DNA of 64,000 nucleotides from Phenylobacterium sp. Root1290 (lineage in GTDB: Bacteria; Pseudomonadota; Alphaproteobacteria; Caulobacterales; Caulobacteraceae). The stretch is taken from positions 186,001 to 250,000 of the forward strand of contig NZ_LMEE01000003.1 of the NCBI RefSeq assembly GCF_001425305.1, given 5' to 3'. How positions within the stretch are numbered: position 1 is the first letter of the stretch; every line of letters begins with the position of its first letter. The notes under the pieces were generated by a model. The model was given only the letters and a program-made list of their open reading frames with translations. It did not search any database and was not told where the DNA came from. The position numbers and the translations under genes are program-made. This document shows, piece by piece, positions 9,134-18,300 of the stretch.

Positions 9134-9724
9134 TCATCGGGTTTGCGCTGCGCCGAGCCAGGACCTGACCTGGTTGAGCGTACGGCGCTCCTGATCGGCC
9201 TCCATGGAGAAGGGCGGTTCGATTTTGGCGCTCGGCGCCAGGTCCTTCAGGACCACGAGGCTTGAGCCCAGGCCGTAGCCGCCATGGGTGATGAAGGGGC
9301 GGACCGTCTTTCCCGCCAGATCATGAGCCCGCAGGAAGGCGCGGATCACCGGCGGCGCGGTTTCGCCCCAGATCGGAAAGCCGAGAAAGACCGTGTCGTA
9401 GGCTGCAATCTCTGGAACGGTCGAGGCGAGCGCGGGTTCACGGCCGCCGTCGCGTTCGCGGCGAGCCTGTTCGACAGTGGCCTCATAGTCCTCGGGATAG
9501 GGCTGGGCCGCGCGGATCTCGAACAGGTCCGCGCCCAGCATCCGCTGGATCGTCCCGGCGATCACCCGGGTGTTTCCTGATCGGGTGAAGTAGGCGACCA
9601 GGGTGTTCGAGGCGCCACGTTGCGTCTCCGCTCCGTCGGCGCAGGCCGTCGTTCCGGCCGCCAGCGACAGCATCGCGGGCGCGGCCAGCATGATCCGGCG
9701 GGACAGGTCGTTCTTGGCGTTCAT
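9134..9724 (-). CDS. Exported flavodoxin-family protein
   Basis: A 196-residue protein with a twin-arginine-like N-terminus (SRRIMLAAPAMLSLAAG, then TACADG) followed by a flavodoxin fold. The FMN phosphate-binding loop is TRSGNTRVIA near residue 47, preceded by strand NTLVAYF. Further flavin-contact regions are FLGFPIWGETAPP and ITHGGYGLGSS. Proteins of this type (flavodoxin_4-like) often neighbour aldo/keto reductases, as here, where only a broken reductase remains. A role as periplasmic electron carrier is inferred from the signal and fold. The start at 9724 is the first Met before the signal peptide. Confidence 0.85.
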   Translation of the reverse strand: MNAKNDLSRRIMLAAPAMLSLAAGTTACADGAETQRGASNTLVAYFTRSGNTRVIAGTIQRMLGADLFEIRAAQPYPEDYEATVEQARRERDGGREPALASTVPEIAAYDTVFLGFPIWGETAPPVIRAFLRAHDLAGKTVRPFITHGGYGLGSSLVVLKDLAPSAKIEPPFSMEADQERRTLNQVRSWLGAAQTR

Positions 9725-9867
9725 CGCGTCGTCCGCTTTTTCGCGTCGAAAGTGCGTTGGCTCTCGACGATGAAGATAGGACGGGCGGCGATGCGCGATT
9801 AGCCGCTACAATCGGCATTCCCTAATAAGGTGGCCTAATGAATGTCGTGCGCAGCAGGCGAGGCGTT

Positions 9868-10641
9868 CTAGGCGAGGGACTTTGTGTCGATCGCTGCGTC
9901 TTCCTGGCCTGACGACGACCATGGCGGCGTCCAGCGCCTGAACGCAAGGGGCCCCATAGACAGGGGTTGATCGCGCCGCGCTACGGCGCAGCTCACGGTG
10001 CCCATGCGAATATCGAGTACATGAAAGACATGCCGGTCGCCGTCATCGACGGTCGAAACTTCCCGCCATCGGTCGAAGTCGACCGCATGGAAGCCGACTG
10101 TAAGGCGTGAAGGATCGTGGGCCGTCCCCTTGCCGAGAGACTTTAGAACCGCTTCCTTCCTGACCCAAAGCCGCAGGAAGTCTGCCTCCGAAAGATCGCG
10201 TTCGCCGCTTTCCTCGAGTTCGTCGGGCGACAGGACGCCGGCCATCTCCTCGCGGGTCAACACAAGCGATCCGGTCTCCAGATCCACTCCGATTTCATGA
10301 TCGTGATCGACGGCGATCACCGCAAGATCGTCCGAATGCGTCAGGCTGAAATACGGCCCGTCAGGAATGCTGGGTTTGTCCCACGCGTTCTTGACGAACG
10401 ACACGTCAGCGGCCGGGCAGGCTAGGTGGTTGGACAGGACGTCTCGAAGCGCGAGGTGCGCCGTCAGATAACGCCGCCGCAGATGGTCGAAGCCGAAGGA
10501 CTGCGCCCTGGCGAGTTCATCGGGCGATAGACACTCTGCAAGCCCTGTTGGGACCGGCCTGGAAAGATCGACTTGGATCAAGTCCAGAGTGTTTTGGCTC
10601 CCCCACCCCGGTCGGCTGACCACATCAGCTCCTGCGTACAT
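9868..10641 (-). CDS. Sfp-type 4'-phosphopantetheinyl transferase
   Basis: Transfers phosphopantetheine from CoA to the active serines of carrier domains. It has 257 residues in the two-lobed Sfp architecture. The metal-binding core is in IGVDLETGS and the WxxKEA-type motif appears as LWVRKEAVLKSLGKG. The substrate-binding stretch YFSLTHSDDLAVIAV is also present. It is divergent from the NRPS gene at 10871 and is the obvious activating enzyme for the three or more carrier domains encoded next door. The start is ambiguous: 10641 (used here) or GTG at 10623, which has a better-placed AGGAG. Confidence 0.92.
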   Translation of the reverse strand: MYAGADVVSRPGWGSQNTLDLIQVDLSRPVPTGLAECLSPDELARAQSFGFDHLRRRYLTAHLALRDVLSNHLACPAADVSFVKNAWDKPSIPDGPYFSLTHSDDLAVIAVDHDHEIGVDLETGSLVLTREEMAGVLSPDELEESGERDLSEADFLRLWVRKEAVLKSLGKGTAHDPSRLTVGFHAVDFDRWREVSTVDDGDRHVFHVLDIRMGTVSCAVARRDQPLSMGPLAFRRWTPPWSSSGQEDAAIDTKSLA

Positions 10642-10729
10642 CGCTTCGTTTAGACGTGGTTCGGCGGCCGGGAGTCTTCACGCTTTTCTGCTCGTCCCAG
10701 GCCTGCCAGCGTACCTTATCGGGTATAAA

Positions 10730-10745
10730 AAACATTGTTATGTTT
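10730..10745. promoter_or_regulatory. Inverted repeat in the NRPS/PPTase divergent promoter region
   Basis: AAACAT-TGTT-ATGTTT is a perfect 6-base inverted repeat with a 4-base spacer, in the AT-rich 229-base gap between the PPTase and the NRPS. It is a plausible operator for a regulator encoded elsewhere; no regulator gene lies in the cluster. Confidence 0.4.
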
Positions 10746-10870
10746 GGCCGGCAATGGCGTTGTCGCCTGTGCATTCACGCATGCCCATCTACTCGATGTG
10801 CAATTAGATAGACTTAATACCTCGCAGGATAACTTTGTCGGCTGAATGGCCGATTTCCGGGCGGTTCCAA

Positions 10871-13800
10871 ATGTCGATACAAAGCGCCTACTTCGTTGGG
10901 GACGGCACACTTCTGATCCGCTGCGCGGAGGCCTTCGTGCAGGCCGGTGGGCAGGTGGCGGGCGTTGTCACGGCCGATCCCCAGATCGCCGCCTGGGCGC
11001 AGGAGCAGGACCTTGCCGTGCTCGGCGTTCCCGAACGGCCGGCGCTGGAGCAAGGCGGAGCCGACTATCTCTTCAGCGTGGCCAACCTCGCCGTCCTGAG
11101 TCCAGAGACGCTTGCCGCCGCGCGGCTGATGGCCATCAATTTCCACGACGGCCCGCTGCCTGCGCGCAGCGGCCTCAACGCGCCGGCCTGGGCGATCCTC
11201 GAAGGCGCCGATGAGCACGCTGTCACGTGGCATGAGATGGTCGAGGCGGTCGATGCGGGCCGGGTCCTGAAATCCCGCCGCTTTGCGATCGCTCCGAACG
11301 AAACCGCCTTCAGCCTCAATCTGCGCTGCTACGAGGCCGGCGAGGAGACTTTCCGCGAACTGCTGGCCGACCTGTCCGCAGGGCGGCTGGACGCCAAGCC
11401 GTTGAGCGGCGAGCGCGGCTGGTATCCGCGCGCCAAACGTCCCGCTGATTTCGGCGTTCTGGACCTGACGCGGCCCGCGGCGGAGCTTTGCCGCACCGTG
11501 CGCGCGCTGGACTTCGGAACGCGGCGCAATCCTATGGCGCTGCCTAAGCTGCTGCTCGGCGACCGGCTTCTGGCCGTGCGCGAGTTGGAGCGCCGGGTCG
11601 AGGGACGAAGCGCGCCAGGTCAGGTTCTCGCTCTCGACGAAGGCTCGATCACACTGATGGCCGGCGATGGCGCGGTTGTGCTGACCGGCCTCACCGGCAT
11701 GGACGGCGCGCCCGTCGATCCCACCGAGCTTGGCGTCACGGTGGATGCGGTGCTGCCGCCACTTGTCCCGGTCGATGCTGCGACCCTGCGCAGCGTGGGC
11801 GCTTCCGAGCCGTTCTGGGAGCGCGCGCTCGAAAACGCCAACGCCCTTCTGCCGCCCTATCCGCGCGACCATGGCGCGGCGGCCGCTCAGGTCGTGCTCG
11901 ACGTCGGCGAGCTTTCGCCCGACGCCCTCGGCGCGGCGTGGGCCGCCTGGCTCGCCGCCCTGACCGGCCAGTCGCGGGTCACGCTGGCGACGGCGGCGGA
12001 ACCGGCATCTGCAGCCCTGGCGCGCTGGTTCCCGGTCACGGCGGACATCGATCCTCTCGGCGCCGCGCAGGCCGCGTCCGACGCCTACGCTGACGCCGTG
12101 CGACGGGCGCGGCCGCAAGCGCCGATGGCGGCCGATCTGCCCTTGCGGGTTGCCGGGCGCGCCGCCCTTGGCACGCTCGTCGCCGGGCGGCCGAGCGTCG
12201 CGGAAGCCGAGATCACGCTCTGCCCCGCCCCCGCCGCCATCAGCATCCGCGCGGGCCTCTACGCGCCCGAGGTGCTGAGCGCGATCGCCACCGACTTCAG
12301 CGTCTTCTGCAACGCATTTCTGGGCACGCCCGATGCGGTGCTGTCCACGCTGCCGCTGGGCGCCGACGCCGCGTCCGTCAGTGAGGACGGGCCGACCGAG
12401 AACCCGGACACCATCCCGGTGCTGATCGCGAGGATGGCGCAGGACATTCCCGACGCCGTCGCCATCGAGGATGGCGGCCGCAAGCTCACCTACGGCGAGC
12501 TCGAGGAGAAGGCGGCGCGTCTCGCCGGCGCCCTGGCCGCCCGCGGCGCCGGGCCGGGCTCGGTGGTCGGCCTCTACCTCGAGCGCAGCGCCGATCTGGT
12601 GGTCTCGATGCTGGCCATTCTCAAGACCGGCGCGGCCTATCTGCCGCTCGACCCGTCCTACCCGCCCGATCGCATCGCCTTCATGCTCGAAGACTCCGAG
12701 GCCGCGCTCGTGGTGGCTGATACGGACGTCGCTCCGCCGGCCTTCCTCGACCCGGCGCGCGTGGTCTCGCACAAGGCCGGGCATGACTTCGCCGGCCTCC
12801 AGGGCGCGCCGGCCGACATGGCTTATCTGATCTACACGTCCGGCTCGACCGGTCGGCCCAAGGGCGTGATGATCGAGCACCGCAACGTCACGAATTTCAT
12901 TGCGGGCATGGACCGCGCAGCGCCGCTGGAACGCGGGGCGCGGCTCCTTGCCGTCACCTCGATGTCGTTCGACATCTCGGTGCTGGAGCTGCTGTGGACG
13001 CTGACGCGCGGCGCGACCATCGTGCTGCAGGCCTCGGGCGGCAAGGCCGACATGCCCGCCTTCTCGCTGTTCTATTTCGCCGCGCAGTCGGGCGCCGCGG
13101 GCGCCGACGCCTACCGCATCCTGTTCGAAGGCGCGCGCTTCGCCGATGAAAACGGCTTCGAGGCGATCTGGACGCCAGAGCGCCACTTCCACGATTTCGG
13201 CGGGCTCTATCCCAGCCCCGCGATCAGCGCCGCCGCCCTGGCGGGCATGACCAAGAACGTCAAGCTGCGCGCCGGCTCGGTGGTCGCGCCGCTGCATCAC
13301 CCGGTGTCCATCGCCGAAAGCTGGGCGCTGGTCGACAACCTGTCCGGCGGGCGCGCGGGCATCGCCATCGCCTCCGGCTGGCAGCCGAACGATTTCGTCC
13401 TGCGTCCCGAAAACTTCGCCGATCGCAAGGCGATCGCGCTGGGCACGGTCGCGACGCTCCGCCGGCTATGGGCGGGGGAGGGGGTCGAGTTTCCCGGCCC
13501 CGACGGCAAGCCGGTGGCCGTGAACATCCATCCGCGGCCGGTGCAGAAGGAAATACCCGTCTGGATCACCGCGGCGGGAAACGTCGACACCTTCGCCGAG
13601 GCCGGACGCCTGGGATGCGGCGTGCTCACCCACCTGCTCGGCCAGTCGCTTGAGGAACTGCGGGACAAGATCGCCGCCTATCGTCAGGCGCGCGCGGAGG
13701 CGGGCTTCGAAGGCGCCGGCCACGTGGTGCTGATGCTGCACACGTTCGTTTCCGAGGATGAGGAGACCGTGCTGCGGACCGCGCGCCAGCCGATGAAGTC

Positions 13801-15292
13801 CTATCTGAACAGCGCGGTCGACCTCGTGCGCCAGGCTTCGTGGACCTTCCCGACCTTCGTCTCGCGGGCCGACGCCACCGGCCGCAGTCCGCAGCAGGTC
13901 TTCGAGACCGAGGACCTGAAGCCGGAAGAGCTGGATGCGCTGCTGGATCACGCGTTCGAGCGCTACTATCGCCGCGCAGGGCTGTTCGGAACGCCGGAAA
14001 CGGCGAAGGAAATCGTTCGCGACGTGACGGCGGCGGGCGTCGACGAGATCGCCTGCCTGATCGACTTCGGCATCGAGTCCGAGACCGTTCTGGCGAACCT
14101 CAAGCATATCCGCACGCTGATGACCGAACTCGAACGGGAAGGCGGCGTCGGCCACAAGAGTTCGGTGGCCGAGGACATCGTGCAGAACGGCGTCACCTAT
14201 CTGCAGTGCACGCCGTCGATGGCCGCCTATCTCCCCGCCGATGCGGCGGGCAAACGCGCCCTCCAGCAGCTCGACTGCCTGATGGTCGGCGGCGAGGCGC
14301 TGCCGCCCGATCTCGCCCGCGACCTGCGCGCCGGTCTCCAGGGCCGGCTGCTCAACATGTACGGGCCGACCGAGACGACGATCTGGTCGTCGGTCGCCGC
14401 GCTCGATGCGGTGGGCGAGCGCGTTCCGCTCGGCCAGCCGATCGCCAATACGGACCTGAGCGTGCGCGCGCCGGGCGGGCAGGTCGCGCCCCGTATGGTC
14501 GAAGGCGAGTTGTGGATTTCGGGTGCGGGCGTCGCGCGGGGCTATTGGCGGCGGCCCGAGCTCACGGCGGATCGCTTTGTCGAGCAGGACGGCCGGCGCT
14601 GGTATCGCACCGGCGACCTCGTGCGGATGCAGCCCGATGGCGCGCTGGAGTTCCTGGGTCGGATCGACAACCAGGTGAAGATCCGCGGTCACCGCATCGA
14701 GCTCGGCGAGATCGAGGCCGTGATCGCGCAGGCCGATTCGGTTCGGCAGGTGGCGGTCAAGATGGTGGAGTTCGGCGCGAACGACGCGCGACTGGTCGCC
14801 TACGTCACCGCCGGCGCATCCCGGCCGAGCGAGCGCGACCTGGCCGCGCGCCTGGCGGAAAAGCTGCCGGAGTTCATGCGGCCCTCGCAGATCGTCTTCC
14901 TTGACCGGATGCCGACGACGCCGAACGGCAAGATCGATCGACAGGGCTTGCCGCTTCCCAAGGCCGTCGCCGAGCGTGGCGAGATGGTCGCGGCGACGGG
15001 CGACACCGAAGCCGCCGTGGCGGCGATCTGGAAGGACGCCCTTGGCCTTGAGGAGATCTCCGTCACCGAAAACGTCTTCGATCTCGGCGCGCACTCGCTG
15101 CTGGTCGTGCAGATGCAACGGCGCATGAAGGAGCATTTCGCGCGCGACATCGCCATTACCGACATCTTCCGGTTCCCGACGGTTCGCGCCATCGCCGCGC
15201 ATCTGTCGAGCGATGCGGGCCCGGCCAACGCCGCCGCTGACCGAGGCGCGGCGCGCGCCGCCGCGCGGCTGGCCAGAATGGGCCGCAGGTAG
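10871..15292 (+). CDS. NRPS loading module: formyltransferase - (C-like) - A[luciferase-like monooxygenase] - PCP
   Basis: About 1473 residues. Domains in order: formyltransferase (1-290) with catalytic-type INFHDGPLP and TWHEMVEAVDAG; a degenerate condensation-like segment (300-500) lacking HHxxxDG; adenylation N-half (510-725) with YTSGSTGRPKG and FDIS (A4). Next is a complete FMN-dependent luciferase-like monooxygenase (about 727-1093, TPERHFHDFGGLYPSP), then the adenylation C-half with NMYGPTETT (A5), YRTGDLV and NGKIDR. A PCP follows (1376-1450, LGAHSLL, Ser about 1409). The insertion lies between A4 and A5. Hand-read specificity residues (D,I,L,Q,M,G,M,I,W,K) match the known glycine type. 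The ATG at 10871 is preferred to a TTG at 10835 because the formyltransferase begins there. The Arg-rich C-terminal tail could be a docking element. The downstream PKS gene follows after 9 bases. Confidence 0.93.
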   Translation: MSIQSAYFVGDGTLLIRCAEAFVQAGGQVAGVVTADPQIAAWAQEQDLAVLGVPERPALEQGGADYLFSVANLAVLSPETLAAARLMAINFHDGPLPARSGLNAPAWAILEGADEHAVTWHEMVEAVDAGRVLKSRRFAIAPNETAFSLNLRCYEAGEETFRELLADLSAGRLDAKPLSGERGWYPRAKRPADFGVLDLTRPAAELCRTVRALDFGTRRNPMALPKLLLGDRLLAVRELERRVEGRSAPGQVLALDEGSITLMAGDGAVVLTGLTGMDGAPVDPTELGVTVDAVLPPLVPVDAATLRSVGASEPFWERALENANALLPPYPRDHGAAAAQVVLDVGELSPDALGAAWAAWLAALTGQSRVTLATAAEPASAALARWFPVTADIDPLGAAQAASDAYADAVRRARPQAPMAADLPLRVAGRAALGTLVAGRPSVAEAEITLCPAPAAISIRAGLYAPEVLSAIATDFSVFCNAFLGTPDAVLSTLPLGADAASVSEDGPTENPDTIPVLIARMAQDIPDAVAIEDGGRKLTYGELEEKAARLAGALAARGAGPGSVVGLYLERSADLVVSMLAILKTGAAYLPLDPSYPPDRIAFMLEDSEAALVVADTDVAPPAFLDPARVVSHKAGHDFAGLQGAPADMAYLIYTSGSTGRPKGVMIEHRNVTNFIAGMDRAAPLERGARLLAVTSMSFDISVLELLWTLTRGATIVLQASGGKADMPAFSLFYFAAQSGAAGADAYRILFEGARFADENGFEAIWTPERHFHDFGGLYPSPAISAAALAGMTKNVKLRAGSVVAPLHHPVSIAESWALVDNLSGGRAGIAIASGWQPNDFVLRPENFADRKAIALGTVATLRRLWAGEGVEFPGPDGKPVAVNIHPRPVQKEIPVWITAAGNVDTFAEAGRLGCGVLTHLLGQSLEELRDKIAAYRQARAEAGFEGAGHVVLMLHTFVSEDEETVLRTARQPMKSYLNSAVDLVRQASWTFPTFVSRADATGRSPQQVFETEDLKPEELDALLDHAFERYYRRAGLFGTPETAKEIVRDVTAAGVDEIACLIDFGIESETVLANLKHIRTLMTELEREGGVGHKSSVAEDIVQNGVTYLQCTPSMAAYLPADAAGKRALQQLDCLMVGGEALPPDLARDLRAGLQGRLLNMYGPTETTIWSSVAALDAVGERVPLGQPIANTDLSVRAPGGQVAPRMVEGELWISGAGVARGYWRRPELTADRFVEQDGRRWYRTGDLVRMQPDGALEFLGRIDNQVKIRGHRIELGEIEAVIAQADSVRQVAVKMVEFGANDARLVAYVTAGASRPSERDLAARLAEKLPEFMRPSQIVFLDRMPTTPNGKIDRQGLPLPKAVAERGEMVAATGDTEAAVAAIWKDALGLEEISVTENVFDLGAHSLLVVQMQRRMKEHFARDIAITDIFRFPTVRAIAAHLSSDAGPANAAADRGAARAAARLARMGRR

Positions 15293-15301
15293 GAGGCGGA
15301 C

Positions 15302-18300
15302 GTGGATCGAGACGATGCGGCCACGGCGCCTGGCGATCGGATAGCCATAGTCGGACGCGCGGGCCGGTTCCCCTCGGCGCGCAACGTCGATGAGTTCTGG
15401 GCGATGCTGCGCGACGCCCGCGTCGCCTCGCAGCGCCTCACCGACTCCGACCTCCTGGCGCGCGGCGTCAGCCGTCGCAAGCTTGCCGATCCGAACTATG
15501 TGCGCGTGGCCAACGTCCTGCCGGACATGGAGTATTTCGACGCCGGCTTCTTCGGGTTCTCGCCGCGCGAGGCGTCGATCCTCGACCCCCAGCATCGGCA
15601 TTTTCTGGAGTGCGGCTGGGAGGCCCTCGAGGACGCCGGCTATGTGCCGGAGAAATTCGATGGCCGCATCGGCGTGTTCGCCGGTTCGGGCATGCAGGCC
15701 TACCTGCCGTTCAACCTGCTCAGCAACCCCGACCTGGCCGAGGAAATCGGCCTGTTCCTGTTGCGCCACACCGGCAACGACAAGGACTTCCTGACCACCC
15801 GCCTGTCGTACCTGCTGAACCTCACCGGGCCGTCCGTCGCCGTGCAGACCGCCTGCTCGACATCGCTGGTGGCCGTGCACACGGCCATGTCCTCGTTGCT
15901 GAACATGGAATGCGACATGGCCATCGCCGGCGGCGTGACCATCGAGCTGCCGCACCATGTCGGCTACACCTACACCGAAGGCGAAATCCTCTCTCCGGAC
16001 GGTCTCTGTCGCGCCTTCGACGACGACAGCAAGGGCACGGTGTTCGGCTCCGGCGTGGCGCTGGTCGTGCTTCGCCGCTACGAGGACGCGGTCGCCGACG
16101 GCGACGACATCAAGGCCGTGATCCTCGCCAGCGCGGTCAACAACGACGGCTCGGGCAAGGCCAGCTATCTCGCGCCGTCGGTGGACGGGCAGGCGGAAGC
16201 CGCGGCCGAGGCGCTGGCCCTCTCGGGTCTGTCGCCTGGCGACATCTCCTATATCGAGACCCATGGAACGGGGACGCCGATCGGCGACCCGATCGAGCTC
16301 GCCGCGCTCCAGCAGGTCTATGGCGGCGTGCAGAAGGCCGGCATCGGGATCGGCTCGGTCAAAACCAATATCGGCCACCTCGACACCGCCGCAGGCGCCG
16401 CCAGCCTGATCAAGGTCGTCGAGGCGATGCGTCACCGCACGCTGCCCGCCAGCCTGAATTTCTCTAAGCCCAACAGCCGCTTCGACTTTGACGCCAGCCC
16501 GTTCCGCGTGGTCGCCCAAGGCGGCGCGTGGGAGCCTGGCGGTCCGCTGCGCGCGGCGGTCAATTCGCTCGGCGTCGGGGGCACCAACGCCCATGTGATC
16601 GTCGAGGAAGCGCCGAGGCGCGAAGTCCTGGCCGATGACGGCGCCTGGAAGCTGTTTCCCTTCAGCGCCCGCACGAAGGCCGACCTCGACCGGACCCGCG
16701 AGGGGTGGGCCGCCTGGCTCGGCGGCGAGGTTCCAGCGTTGCGCGACGTCGCCTTCACCCTGCGCGAGGGCCGCCGCGCCTTCGGCGAGCGCTTCGTCGT
16801 GGCCGCCCGCAATGCGCAGGAACTTCAGGCGGCGATCGGTGCGCGCAGCACCGCCTATCGCCAGCAGGGCAGCGCAGGGGACCCGGCTCCACGCATCGTG
16901 TTTCTCTATCCGGGCGGCGGCGCACAGTACCCCGGCGCCGGCGCGGGAATGCTGGCGTCCTTCCCGGTGTTCGCCGAGGCGGTGCGCACGTGCTTCGCCG
17001 CCCTGCCGCCGAGCGCGCCTGCCGATCTCTATGAGGTCATGTTCCGCCGCGAGCGGGGCGACGCAGAGGCCAAGGCGAAGCTCGAGCGGTCCGGCTATGC
17101 GATCCCGGCGCTGTTCATTCTCGAGTACGCCTACACCCAGCTCTGGGCGTCGTGGGGCGTGAAGCCCGACGCCATACTCGCCCACTCGGTCGGCGAGTAT
17201 GCGGGCGCGGTCGCCGCCGGCGCCATGCGGCTTGAAGATGCGCTGAAGATCGTCGCCCTGCGCGGCAAGGTGATGGACGAGGCGCCTGCGGGCGCGATGA
17301 CCTCCGTGCCGCTCTCGGCGGACGCGGTGCGGCCCTATCTCGGCGACACGCTGGACGTCGCCGCCATCAACACCGACGAGACGACAGTCCTCTCCGGCCA
17401 GACCGCCGATATCGAGCGGCTGGAACAAGACCTCGCGAAGGCCGGCCTGGAAGCGCGCCGCATCCACATCGAGGTCGCGGCGCACTCGCGGCAACTGGAC
17501 GGTCAGCTGGAGCCGTTCCGCGCCGGGTTCGCGGGCGTGCCTTTTGAAAGGCCGGCCGTGCCGATGGCCTCGTCGATGCGAGGGGGGTGGGCCGAAGGCG
17601 AGGATCTTTGTTCCGCCGAATACTGGGTTCAGCATCTGCGCAACACCGTGCGCTTCGCCGACGCAGCCCGCACGGTGCTGGACGGCCAGCCGAGCATCGT
17701 CATCGAGGTCGGGCCAGGCCAGACGCTTGGTCCCTTGCTGGAAGCCTGCAAGGCGCAGCCCCGCGCGGTGCTCTACTCCTCGCCGCGTCCGCGCGATGAC
17801 AGCGACGAAGCCGGCGTCGCGCTTGCAGCGCTTGGCGGGGTTTGGGCCAATGGCGTGGATCTCGATTGGTCGCTGGCTGTCCCGTCGGATGGCGCGCGCG
17901 TGTCGCTGCCGACCTACGCCTTCGCGAAAGAGCGGCACTGGGTCGAGCCCGGTCGCGGGCTCTCCCGCGACGACGCGGACGAGGCGCCTCAGCTCGCGCG
18001 TCGGCCGGACCTCGCGCAATGGTTCGAGGAACTTGGTTGGAGCGAACAGCCGCGCCATGGCGCAACGCCTGGCCTGGACGGCGACTGGTTGGTGTTCGCC
18101 GGCGACGACGCGCTTTCCGAAGCCGTGCTCACGCGCCTCAGCGCGAAGGGGGCGCGCGTTGTTGCGGTCCGCGCCGGCGCCGGCTTCGAGCGCGGCGAGC
18201 ATGGCTTCAGTGTGCGTCCCGACGCCCAGGAAGACTTCGATGCGCTGGCCGACGCGCTGCCATCGGCGCCCGCTCGCACCCTCTACCTTTGGGGCGCGGA

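Noticed and set aside
10871..11750. Methionyl-tRNA formyltransferase (fmt) as a separate gene
   Set aside because: The formyltransferase domain is continuous with the NRPS in the same frame with no stop, and its closest architecture is the F-A-PCP loading module of LgrA.
13040..14160. The luciferase-like segment as an independent gene or a mobile insertion that breaks the A domain
   Set aside because: The frame is preserved on both sides, A-domain core motifs resume correctly, and the same insertion type is known in natural NRPS.
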